Below, in pieces: positions 10,419 to 20,144 of a stretch of DNA of 22,489 nucleotides (position 1 is the stretch's first letter; each line of letters opens with the position of its first letter). The position numbers and the translations under genes are program-made. Under the pieces are notes generated by a model. The model worked only from the letters and a program-made list of their open reading frames with translations. It searched no databases and was not told where the DNA came from. Origin of the DNA: Phoronis australis (taxonomy: Eukaryota > Phoronida > Phoronidae); NCBI GenBank assembly GCA_002633005.1, contig NMRA01000487.1, forward strand, positions 306,952 through 329,440. Reading direction: 5' to 3'.

Positions 10419-11095
10419 GGCAATGCTCTAGAGCATGCAATTGCAAAATACAAACTCTAGCACTGACTGATTTTGCTTTCGCAGGAGTGTTCAGTTTGGG
10501 ATTCAGGGTTGATGTACGAACAAAATTACAAATTTAAAGCGTATTTGTGAACAAATTATAACTGCAAAAGATACTTATTTAACATTTTTGTTGCAGAAAT
10601 TTAAATCTAGAAATTTCGTTGGCATCAAAAATGTGCCACGGCACCGAACATACCTACCTAACTCACATGACATCAATTGAAATACTTTGTGATGATCAAA
10701 CAGTGAAAAAAAACGGTGATCAAAAAGTGGGGTCGGAATCCTATGCAAAAGTCATATTACATATGCTTTATCGAAATATCCATAGAACCAGAAAGGATCG
10801 TTGAAGAAAGTAAGCGTTGGATTGAGTGATAATCAATTTGAGTGTAACATGTATTTTTGACGAGATGAAAACCACTTATTTAGTGACGGTATTTTGGCTA
10901 CTGCCCGTTTAAAATACACTGGATAAAATTAGTAGGTCTGCAGAAAGTGATGGGGGAGTAGTCTAGCTCCTGTATAACCAGCCGACGGCTACGTGTTGCT
11001 TAGACCGAGACCACCAAATACTTGAGTCTCATCTCAAAAACTGAGCAGTCATATCACATGAAGTTAAGAAGTTTACTTGAAGCATGCCATCTGAT
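10419..11095. other. No gene seen; AT-rich intronic DNA
   Basis: A 61-codon frame at 10619-10804 has no recognisable motif. I find no repeat termini or RNA gene. Confidence 0.45.
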
Positions 11096-11099
11096 TTCG

Positions 11100-11150
11100 T
11101 GTTTTCTCTAACAGTCCGTATACTAATGTACGAACTATTTTTCCCGTTGG
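11100..11150 (-). repeat. 'CTGTTAGAGAAAAC' dispersed repeat, partial copy
   Basis: 'gttttctctaacagtccgta' at 11101-11120 is the reverse complement of a block related to 20030-20058, and 'gtacgaactat' follows. It lies about 265 bp before the fuller minus-strand copy at 11364-11430. Confidence 0.55.
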
Positions 11151-11363
11151 GAGCTTCATATTCCAATTAATAGGGACGATAAGTGCAATGATAGAGTGAG
11201 CAAATGCATCAGGAAATGGGAGGGATTAACGTAAATTGTTCACCCATTTCAGTTTAAACATCTAAATTATCCACCTATAGTCCCGTTTAGACATTAACTT
11301 TTGACACAGTGCAACTGACCTGGCACATACTTAGCCATCCGCCCAGTAGCCAATGCGACTACG

Positions 11364-11452
11364 ATGTTTTCTCTAATAACGGGTAGTTCGAATACTCAAT
11401 TAGTTCATACACGGCCCTTGAAACATGGCGTTTGTCTCTAATAGTGCGTACA
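11364..11452 (-). repeat. 'CTGTTAGAGAAAAC' dispersed repeat, fuller copy
   Basis: Read on the minus strand, 11430 to 11366 gives 'cgccatgtttcaaggg', '-gtgtatgaact', 'gag-att-gaact' and 'ttagagaaaaca'. The same blocks occur in order on the plus strand at 20000-20058. A further motif, 'tttgtctctaatagtgcgtac' (11431-11451), extends the copy outward. This is a dispersed repeat of unknown family. Confidence 0.68.
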
Positions 11453-12921
11453 GTAGGCGTTTGGGGGAAGAATACTACTCGCACATATTTGCTGCAAAAA
11501 ATAATTCGCACAAGCTTTCTGGATCGGTAAAATGGAAACTTTAATTCTTACAAAAGAATATAAATCAATAAGCGCCAATTCTATTTAGATAATTGGAATC
11601 CGTTATTTGCTTTACTACTCTACCACACTAGAGCTCGAAAAATCGGTTTTCAGATTGACATTTTTGGCGACAGCAAATGTGGAAATGGCGATACGGTAAA
11701 GTCGCACGATTTTCGGACGGCCCGCCATTTTGGGACAAGACTAAATATTTCCGAAATGAGTTTTTCATAGTCTACGAAATTCGTATAAGGTTAAAAAACT
11801 GTTTTTGGATGATCCTCGAATTTCGGACAATGTCATAAACATCGGATTTCTGTCCCACGACTTTCGGACAAGGAACGTTTTAGAAAGTTAACGCTAATTT
11901 CGGATCGACGCAACTCTCGTCATTAAAGCGTTCAATGGATGACAACTACTCTATAAGGCTTGAAACCGAGAATCTGTATAACGGGCTCTGTAATTTTTAC
12001 CTTGTCTTGACGATGTCACAACCGTTACTCGATTGTCTTGCGTTTAGCTTGTCACAGTGTTTGGCGCTTTATTTATGAAAAGAATCACCGAGTCCCGCAT
12101 GACGAAAATTATTGATGAAAATACAAATGGGAAATATACCGAAGGCTGCAACTTTTCGTTGTAGCGTGACATGCTCTGGTTTAATTAAACCATGCTGTTC
12201 GACTTCCGACTGTGACATTGAACTTGCACACCCGACATCAACTTGGGCGCTTACGAAACGTTTTATTTTTAAAATGTCCTGGCCTTTGCAAATGCCCTTG
12301 TCAGTGGCTAAAATCTCCTGACGACGTGTCCAGATTTTATCCTTGACGCGATGAGAAATTTTGTTTAGGCCCCCATACACAATACACTCAAGTCAGTCCG
12401 TCGGATATCGCGCGTTCAAAGTAGTGTAGATAGTAAACAAAAGCAGCCGAATGAGACGGAGCCAAAGTAAAGCTGGTTACAAAGCAAACATATCGCACAC
12501 CGCGTGAGCCCGACCGAGGCTGAGTCGTGCACGGGAGATTTTATGCTTCTTCCTCTTCAGTCGATTAACTATCGTCGGACAATAAGTTTTGACACCGGGA
12601 CCCTGTGGTACTCGCTATCTGAGGCGACTAAGAAAATCCTCCACCAATTTCGAAAAATGACAAGTCAGTTGATTTGGTAGTCGTTGCTTCTTGTGGTCCT
12701 AGGGGTAGGCCAACAAGAATACAGGACCTGCAGTCCCATTCAATGGGCCTGGAAACTGATAGGTGTTTCCGACCCTTAGTTCCATATATACTTTCCACAG
12801 GACCTTGTCTTCTTGTCCATGTCACCGCATTCTGTTGATAAAAAAATGTGATCTTAAACTACAGAATGTGCTTTTTGTATTACCTAAGGTAGTTTTAGGA
12901 GCATTTCAGCTGTAAGTGTAT
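11453..12921. other. GC/CpG-richer unassigned DNA, probably old transposon sequence
   Basis: From about 11640 the sequence becomes visibly richer in CG dinucleotides than the AT-rich intron before it, with repeated 'ttcggac' words (11713, 11822, 11872). Two minus-strand open frames (12069-12380 and 12628-12825) both contain 'WTRRQ', but I recognise no domain, and the plus strand is open across part of the first. I see no paired termini in this segment. Confidence 0.4.
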
Positions 12922-14569
12922 TTAAAGGAGAATGCCACCCAAAAAACAACCTATTTTGTATCAATTTAGATCGAGTAGTTCTACTCGATAACGGCACGTT
13001 CGGTTGCGTTACCTGACACCTGACGGCAGATGGAGGTTTTGAAATTATCCAATGACGTAATTGGTTTCACACGCCGTCTGTTCAGCAGTTCACAACACGG
13101 GTTATTGGTGTCAGCTTATCGCTTGAATTCATCGTTTAACACCAATCATCAAACTTCGATGCAAAACTCTTAAAAATACACCGGATTCTTATAAAACCGT
13201 GTTGTTTTATTTCGCTGTTCCGGATTTACTGGTATTTGGACACACCGCAGCCTACAAAGTTCGGCAGGCCAATTTACCAAGGTCCGTAGCAGGAGTTTGG
13301 GGTCTGTTTGGAGATTAATTCGAAGTATTCTTCCGTGAAAAACAGACAGGAGAACCTAGATCTGTGTTGTTTATACTTGTGATTTTTTGAGTTCGAAACC
13401 CAATCAGGCCCGTCATGGCCGGACTGACTCGTTATCCCGGCCAGTGGCTCGGAACACTGGTACGAACATAAACCAGCTTGAATTGGAAACTAAACCTCCA
13501 GCCACGAAAAGACTATAATAGTGAGCCAAAGAAATAATGCGCACGTAATTATTTATGTGAATTAGCCACGAAACTGAAAATCTACTTACTTGTCGGGGGC
13601 CGCGAAGTCGGGTTCCCCTTCCACAGACCGTCAGGGCAAAGGTTGTACAGTAACAATGATTTGAACAATGTTTTTGTATTTCTAAATAAAGATTCCCCTA
13701 ACATGTGACCATCGCATATAAAATAGAGTAATTGCTTCACAACAGCTTTCTGTCAGCAAACACTGAGTTAGCGTGCTCTCACACGGTCTCAGTGCCCAGT
13801 GAATTACCTTTGTTGCCGGCATTAAAAGCCGGTAACGCAGTGGCTTCTCAAAACATTTACACTCACGAGCACTCCAAGGCATTACAAATTGTACCTAATG
13901 AGACGGACTTTGTTTCAGTTTCATATAAGCATTGATTAGGATGAGAATAATTCATTTTGAAACAGAACGCAGAATAATAAACGTCTGCATGGCAACTCGC
14001 CCTGGGCCAATCCCAACTTAGCCAAGAGCTCATCCGACGAAGACTTCACGGTTCGGATCGTTAAGTTTCACAGGCTATCAGTTCGAACCGGGATACACTG
14101 ATCGAAAAACACTATAGAGGCGCTGTGAACATGCACAGGCAACGGAACGTATGGATGGTTCTTTGGTAACCCGATTCGTCAGAGAAATCACTGTGGACGA
14201 AATGCTGGCCCGGCACAGACACGGAGATGTTTCACGGCCTCATACTTGCTATTAACAGCTTACCTTTCATTCTTCACTACCGCGAGCCACTGCTTAAGCA
14301 TTTCGGGCTCTCGAGGAAGTCGAAAAAAAACGATAAACCCGCTTTCTTTGCAGCTTCATAGTTTGGACAAGCAGGAACGATGCACCGCAATATAGCGGCA
14401 TTCACTCTGCAGACGAACCACTGACGTCGCTGCGTCGTTTCTCACCTTCCTCACAGGTTAGCGCGACACCTCTCGGCAAGGTGAAGTCGACCGTATAAGA
14501 GGCGATGTGGATATAGACCGATTAGGACAGTAAAAAAGACTAATTAAATCGGGTGGCATTCTCCTTTAA
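12922..14569. mobile_element. 1.65 kb inverted-repeat element with TTAA ends, non-autonomous
   Basis: The left end 'TTAAAGGAGAATGCCACCC' (12922-12940) is the exact reverse complement of the right end 'GGGTGGCATTCTCCTTTAA' (14551-14569), a perfect 19-bp inverted pair. TTAA at each outer edge fits a piggyBac-type TTAA target duplication, though TTAA is self-complementary and could be part of the terminus itself. There is a further 9-bp stem just inside the left end (12970-12978 with 12981-12989). The interior is CpG-richer than its surroundings and has no transposase frame; open frames at 13682-13935 are short and unlike proteins. The perfect ends suggest a fairly recent insertion. Confidence 0.78.
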
Positions 14570-14734
14570 TTGTGTTTGATTCTAAACAGATGACCATTAC
14601 ATTGCTAATTATTACTGTCAAACAAATATTTGATGTATACACTAGACAAGGCCATCATAGTAATTTGAGATCTTGCACCCGATATGCAATTCCTCCGTCA
14701 TTCAGTCAGGCATTCAGAAGGTCTACAGTCATGA

Positions 14735-15212
14735 TGTGCATCACCAACTGAAATTCTCTTCCAGTCTGTTAAGGAAAGCAACTCTTTTACAAGTGTAAAA
14801 AATAATTTTAGAACTGTTTTTCACAATTTTGATAACTCATCACCCTTAACTCAATTCTTCCTTCCCCGCGATAACGAAATAGCATTGTACAGATCAAGAT
14901 GTGGCCTTTTCCTCAATTCTGACAAGTTTAGGCATAACTTTAGTAACTCCAAACTGTAAATGTGGTGACCATCAATCTTATCCTGATATTTTCCTTAAAT
15001 GTCCCCTCATCGAATACCTGAGAGACTCACTCTTTCGTGCACTCAATGAAAACCAATCAATTGTTAATATTCTCAATTCTTGTAATAACATCTCTAATAA
15101 AGTTACATTATTATTGAATGGTAGTCCTAGCTTTGACGTCGTTCTCAATAAATTTCTCCTAAGCAACGTTGGCAAATTTTTATGTACCCTTTATCAATAT
15201 TGCTGCTTCTGA
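14735..15212 (+). mobile_element. LINE ORF2 C-terminal fragment with one frame change
   Basis: One frame (14735-14959) reads 'TSVKNNFRTVFHNF', then 'SPLTQFFLPRDNEIALYRSR' and 'CGLFLNSDKFRHNFSNS'. It shifts near 14945 into the frame 14901-15212, giving 'TPNCKCGDHQSYPDIFLKCP' and 'LIEYLRDSLFRAL', ending at a TGA at 15210. 'R-D-x-x-x-A-L-x-R-x-R-x-G...C-x-C-G...(H/D)-x-x-x-x-C-P-L' is the tail seen after the reverse transcriptase in many LINEs and nucleases of the RNase H-linked type. No reverse transcriptase block precedes it, so it is 5'-truncated. It differs from the fragment at 1718-1970 in metal-ligand spacing, so it is probably another family. Confidence 0.7.
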
Positions 15213-15322
15213 TTTCCATACATGAATTTGTACATGTTTTTGTTTTTATATATTCGCAATAGCATATCTAAATATTGGGATACTTATATTAGATACTACT
15301 TAAATGTATATACCTCTATGTA

Positions 15323-16929
15323 TTCGCCGTAATAACCGCCCATGCCCCTATAAGCGCCCCCCACGCATTTTCAGACTTCGCTGAAATAAGCGCCCAGTGC
15401 ATGAACGTGTACATGCGAACAATGACGTACCTAGTCCTAAAACTCGGCTACAGTAACGTCTTCAATTTATCAAGAAAATTTTGCACGGGTCTTCTAGGCC
15501 ACCAGCGACACTGCTACGTTTGTATTTAGCCGTGACTATGACACTTCAAAGTAACGCAGCGCTTCTAAAAGAACTCAACAGCGTTGCTACTCTCGCGACG
15601 ACCGTGTCCCACTATGGTCTGACCTTTCAGTACAGACACATCGACTGTCTCATGAATAACTCGGCGTTAAACGCACATGGCCAGGAAGCACGCGCTACAT
15701 ATATGAACTTGTCATCAAAGACATTTTGAGTCGGGAACTATCCATTCATGAAACGGGTAGCATAGCATCGGTAAGAAATGAATATTGGCACTAATTTCCG
15801 ACAATTTCTAATACTATAACGTAGAAAATATATATCTGAAACTGAATAAGGCGATCCAGATCCTCCCAAGGATACTATTGTTTCAAGAAATGAAGAATAT
15901 AAATCGGTAAATAAAACAACAAGAATGGATCAACTGAAATTTGAAATTTTCGGATGTAACAACTTCCTTTATCAACAAAAACAGAAATAAAGTAAAATCA
16001 AACGCCTAATACTATAAAACATGTTTGCGTTATTTTTGAGATGGATTGTTCGATTAACCGTAATTGGGGTTTTTAAGCCGAATATCCGATAAAATGACAA
16101 CCGACAGTGAATGCTTACACACCTTTACACCGAAAATTAACTGTCACTGTCAGATAGTTAATTACGCATCCAGCTACACGGAGACTAATATGGGCCTTAC
16201 CGAGACAAATGTCGAACGTTTTTAGCACATGAGACCGGCAAGTGCTGAATGAAACACGCTCTGGTTTAGGCCTACTGCTTGTGCAAATTTCATTTCTTTA
16301 GACACAATGCACATCTAGCTCGTTAGATTGCGTGGCTCTGGCCAAAACACGGTCTCTGCTTTGGCAAATGAACTCTGGTGACACGCACGCGCTCGTTTAC
16401 TCACAAACGCAGACGAACTTGAAAACAAATGTCACGTGACAATAACGTGTGTTCGTCCAGACATTTTTCTCGCCGTGTTGCCGATCAAACATGGGGATGG
16501 CACGATGTTGCACAGATTTGTACTTACACCTGCCGTTAATCCAGACTCCACGGGAACTTAAAAAAATCTTAGGGACGCTACTTAGAAAACTAAATGAAGA
16601 TTTCAGGTAATTTGCTTGAGTCGAAACTATTTTTATTCAAGCATTGAAGTCGCCATCAAGACGGCGATTTCGCGGCAGTCAGTCGCCCTGGGATTTCAGC
16701 ACACTTTTCTGTAAAGTGATCGTAATTTAGCAGCAAAGTTTGATAGCAATGCACCACAGTTTTGTTGAAAGTCTTTCACAGATTACAGATACGTCACAGA
16801 GAGTAAATTTGATGAATCTTAGCTTCCGATTTCACCCGTTTCGGAGACCGGGTTTCAACCGCCTTGGGTTATAATAAGCGCCCCCTGAACCGAACTTTTC
16901 TAAGCGCCCTGGGCAGTTATTATGGCGAA
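15323..16929. mobile_element. 1.6 kb element with TATTCGCC inverted ends and TA flanks
   Basis: The left end 'TATTCGCCGTAATAACCGCC' (15321-15340) and the reverse complement of the right end, 'TATTCGCCATAATAACTGCC' (16931-16912), agree at 18 of 20 positions. TA flanks both ends (15321-15322, 16930-16931), as expected for a Tc1/mariner-type or similar TA-duplicating insertion. The word TAAGCGCCC occurs four times in the same orientation, at 15351, 15387, 16875 and 16901. The interior is CpG-richer than the AT-rich intron. The 15481-15729 open frame is not recognisable as a transposase, so the element is non-autonomous or decayed. Confidence 0.75.
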
Positions 16930-16931
16930 TA

Positions 16932-17410
16932 GGTAGTTTCATTTATGAATTGTTTACAACCCAGATATAATGCTTCGCGATTTCTGGGTTTGTCATCATT
17001 TCTTTGTATGTCTTGTGTATAGGCTTGGAATTTTCCTGGGAAATGCAGATTTCCGCTTTTTTCTTTTATTCCCTCCGCATATTTTTGTTATATTTCCGTG
17101 GAAAAATCTGATTTGCCATAAAATTATCGCGACAAATTGGTTTCTCACCGCGGCGTTGCCGACGACTCGAAAAGCGGAAACTGCTCTTTATATTTCGGAG
17201 GAACGAAAAGTACTTGCGGATCACAGGCGCTCGAATGGGGCTATTCGGAAAATCTACAATAACTAGAGGGCGCGCGTGTTCTAGTGGTGATAGATTAACA
17301 GCCTCGATTTCGCGAGCCCTTTAAATACATGGTGAAATGGCTTGCAGACGTGTCAACTGAATCTGAGATTGCGTGAAAAGGGTGCTTCTATGAGAGGAAG
17401 TAAGCACGAC
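16932..17410. other. No gene seen between transposon and tandem repeat
   Basis: An open frame of 98 codons (16970-17266) is hydrophobic at its start and basic at its end, but has no motif or splice context. I see nothing else. Confidence 0.4.
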
Positions 17411-17439
17411 CTTATACAAAGGTAAGGTTAGTGATTATT

Positions 17440-17525
17440 ACTCTGCGCGTGTAAGCGCAGAGTGCTGTTGTTCCTGGGTTTTCTTCAATTTTATTCTTCT
17501 TATTCTTATTCTTATTCTTCTTCCG
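17440..17525. repeat. 9-bp hairpin followed by TTATTC microsatellite
   Basis: ACTCTGCGC (17440-17448) and GCGCAGAGT (17455-17463) form a perfect 9-bp stem with a 6-base loop. At 17485-17525 follows an imperfect (TTATTC)n tract, 'attcttattcttattcttattc'. Together they look like one edge of a repeat element that leads into the tandem array from about 17637. Confidence 0.65.
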
Positions 17526-17636
17526 ACCAACTTTGAGGCTTAATAACTCCAAATTGGGTGCAGGTACGGTCTTTAAATTCGGCATATGACTTTTGACGGT
17601 AAATAAATTTTGATTGGTTATATAATTATATTCCAT

Positions 17637-18545
17637 ATTGCACCGGAAGAGGTCATTTGGTGCAAAGGTCATATAATTTTCAAAATGCTACTCCTCCTTC
17701 AGTTTTAAAGCTATCTTTTTCAAATTCGGTGCACAGGTATAAGTCAACATGACAATTTAAAAAACTACTTTTCTAAGCAATCGGGTCATCCAATCAGGTG
17801 AAATAGGTCAAAGGTCAATAGGTGCAAACTAAAATTTTGAGCTAGACACTTCAAATTGACAGGTCTGATTGCCACAGGTAAATCAAATCGGAATCCAAAG
17901 TTTCAGGTCATTTAGTGCAAACATGGGGTCATTAGGTGCATTTTTCTTCTGAAAATTTGACCTTTTCAATCAGCAAGTATTCTGATGTGTCAACCGTTAG
18001 ACAACTGTGATTCTCAGCGTTAAACACATTTTCCATGGGCTTTGCAATAATTCTCCTAAAGATGCTTAAAATGCACCGGATAAGGTCAATTAGTGCAAAG
18101 GTCATGTAACGTTCAAAATGTTATATCTCTTACGTTTTTCAAGGAATTCTTTTCAATTTCAGCACACTGGTGTAAGTCAACATGCCAATTGAATACCCTA
18201 CTTTACTTCGCAATAGGCCTAACCAATCAGAAAAAATAGGTCAAAGGTCATTGAGTGCAAACTAAAATTTTGAGCTAGAGACTTCAGAATTACGTATCTG
18301 TTTACTAAGTGCGATTGAGTTTGAATTCTAAATTTTCAGGTCATTTGGTGCACCCATGGGGTCATTAGGTGCATTTTTCTTCTGAAAGTTTGACGACTTC
18401 ATTCATCTTGTATTCTGAAGTGCTTAAAGTAAAACATCTGTGATTATTAGCATTAACCACACGAGTTAACAATTACTCCCTCATCAGGGCTCATAATGCC
18501 CTGGAAGAGGTCAATTAGTGGAAAGGTCATAACTAGGTTGTGAGC
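17637..18545. repeat. ~430 bp tandem repeat (2.1 units) carrying DR1 motifs
   Basis: The word 'TGCACCGGA' at 17640 and 18072 starts two units 432 bp apart, and 'ATGCCCTGGA' at 18495 starts a third, partial unit 424 bp later. Other shared blocks are 'gcaaactaaaattttgagctaga', 'catggggtcattaggtgcatttttcttctgaaa' and 'gtaagtcaacatg'. Each full unit carries one perfect DR1 (AGGTCA-A-AGGTCA), at 17805-17817 and 18238-18250, among many single AGGTCA and GGTGCA half-words. A more degraded relative may extend back to 17520. There is no coding potential. Confidence 0.85.
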
Positions 18546-18915
18546 AAGGAATACTTGGCTTTTTAAATTGCACAATATTTGCTTTCTCAGCATTCAAGTC
18601 TCCACTTACTGTGCCAGGCACTTAACACATTCAGCATATTCTTCATTTCACTCACATTATTGGCTATCAAAGCAATATCATCTGCAATATGTCGCCGTGT
18701 GTTTTCAATGGAACCACATCATTTTGGCTTGAATTCTCGCCTTGAAATATTTACTGAATGCTCCCCAAAAATATGACAAATCTGTGTCACTTAATAACAC
18801 ACACTCCCCAACTTGGCTGGTACTGCTTAGTTAACAAAAAATGACGTTCAAGGGTAGTAAAATTTCCAAAAATATGTTTCAAGTGATGTATTTAGCGGTA
18901 GGAAACGAAATTACA
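18546..18915. other. No gene seen; AT-rich intronic DNA
   Basis: A 65-codon frame (18579-18776) has no recognisable motif. I see nothing else. Confidence 0.45.
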
Positions 18916-18917
18916 TA

Positions 18918-19745
18918 CCATAAACTCACGGGTTAATGCCCATGCCCGGGTGACTGCCCACCCTGACTTGCTAAATTTCAATGTATAAAGCACCTTCTGT
19001 TCGGGTAATCGCCCACTTTGTGCAAATTTCAGCTTCTCAGATAATCTGCCATCCCCAACTTACCGCTAACAGAACTTGAGCTTGAACTTGTGCTTTTGTT
19101 CGCATATTTGCTTCTGGCTCGGACTTTCGTGTTTGCGGGAAACATGGCATGCTTACGTACAATAGTCTCCAAAAGGGCACTTTTTAGCCAGTATTTGTGG
19201 AATAACTTAAACGCTGCTACTACATTTTCTTAAACTTATTAAGTGGTCTTTTGTTAAATTAATATGGGCCAGCACTGTAGTTTTTTTATAGAACTGACAC
19301 TTAATTAAGGAAACAAAATGTCACGTTCACTGATCTGAAACAGTAGTTACTGAAACGGTAAGTGGACAGCTATTCGAGTTTATTAAAGTTCTGCAGTATG
19401 ACGTTTTGCAATGCGCTAATATATTTCAAAATGTCTTAGTTTGTAGTAGCAGTCTCGCGAAATCGCCCTTTCAAAGTCGAAATCCTATTTCTGGTTGAGC
19501 CATGAGAAACTTTGTGGTTGTCTTGTTCGGCTGATTGACCGAACTTACAAGTTCCGTGCTCGAATGACCCCACACGCTTACCCAGTTTGGCTAAAATTTG
19601 GACGTAAGCGGCCACTGCTTGGGTAATCGCCCACCTCCGTGTTTTGTCAATTTTCAGTTTAAACACCCACAGCTTGGGTGAGCTCACCCCTTGTCTTGGG
19701 GTTTCCCAATTTAAGTGCCCAGGGCATTAAATCGCGAGTTTACAG
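18918..19745. mobile_element. 0.83 kb element with TAAACTC inverted ends and TA flanks
   Basis: The left end 'TAAACTCACGGGTTAATGCC' (18921-18940) and the reverse complement of the right end, 'TAAACTCGCGATTTAATGCC' (19742-19723), agree at 17 of 20 positions. The pair extends outward to 'TACCA' and 'TACTG' with TA at 18916-18917 and 19746-19747, which fits TA target duplication. Inside, 'GGGTAATCGCCCAC' occurs twice in the same orientation (19003-19016 and 19621-19634). It carries no transposase frame; the 19436-19687 minus frame is not recognisable. Its style (TAATnnCCC-rich ends, direct GCCC words inside) is like the 15323-16929 element, so the two may be related. Confidence 0.72.
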
Positions 19746-20144
19746 TATAAAAACAAAAGTGAAAAATCAAACATCGTGGAAAGAAATCTAGATCGTGCAC
19801 ATACATTTTTGTTTACTCTTAATCTTGTGCTGCTTTGTCAAGTTTTGTGCCATTAATTTCCAACAATGCACCACTCATTGTGTAAACAGAACTTTCAATT
19901 CAACTTGCCTGTCAGGCAAGCAAATTTGAACTTTCTCTTGCCCAATGCCGAAAGTTACCTGTTGTCAGTTTATCGCACAACTGTTAGTGTCAAGACTTGC
20001 GCCATGTTTCAAGGGAGGTGTATGGACTATTAGAGTTTACGAACTGTTAGAGAAAACATGTTAGTTAGATTTACAGTCAGTTTCAAATTAAGATGTGTGA
20101 CGATTATGCAACTTATTGTGGATTATAACTTTATCTCCTTTCAG
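19746..20144. other. Intron end leading to the ULK4 exon
   Basis: It includes a small perfect hairpin, CTTGCCT (19904-19910) and AGGCAAG (19914-19920), and the repeat copy at 20000-20060. The last 14 bases 'ttatctcctttcag' are the splice acceptor. Confidence 0.55.
20000..20060 (+). repeat. 'CTGTTAGAGAAAAC' dispersed repeat, plus-strand copy
   Basis: 'cgccatgtttcaaggg' at 20000 is followed by 'gtgtatggactattagag' and 'gaactgttagagaaaaca' (20041-20058). The last 18 bases are identical to 761-778, and the whole block is related to the minus-strand copy at 11366-11430. It lies only 85 bases before the exon at 20145. Confidence 0.68.

Larger units (their letters stand above)
6267..20144 (+). other. 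13.9 kb phase-2 intron of the ULK4-like gene
   Basis: The intron is bounded by 'gtaggt' and 'ctttcag'. The flanking exons join cleanly within one arginine codon and continue a kinase C-lobe without a gap, so no coding exon is missing between them. Most of its length is explained by transposon-derived elements between about 10.2 and 19.8 kb. The first 4 kb (6.3-10.2 kb) is plain AT-rich sequence. Confidence 0.72.

Noticed and set aside
12069-12825. Minus-strand frames of 103 and 65 codons, both containing 'WTRRQ', with an acceptor-like 'tttttatcaacag' upstream of the second
   Set aside because: The shared five residues are encoded by different codons, the strand opposite the first is also open, and no domain or donor site supports exons.
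14068-14090. tRNA B-box-like 'agttcgaaccggga' and 'gagttcgaaaccc' near 13390
   Set aside because: I found no matching A box or cloverleaf at the right distance on either strand.
15481-15729. 82-codon frame inside the TATTCGCC element as a transposase
   Set aside because: It lacks an ATG start and any DDE, helix-turn-helix or zinc pattern, and is far too short.
16970-17266. 98-codon frame with a hydrophobic beginning, as a small secreted or membrane protein
   Set aside because: There is no splice or promoter context and no family resemblance, and hydrophobic stretches are expected from T-rich sequence.
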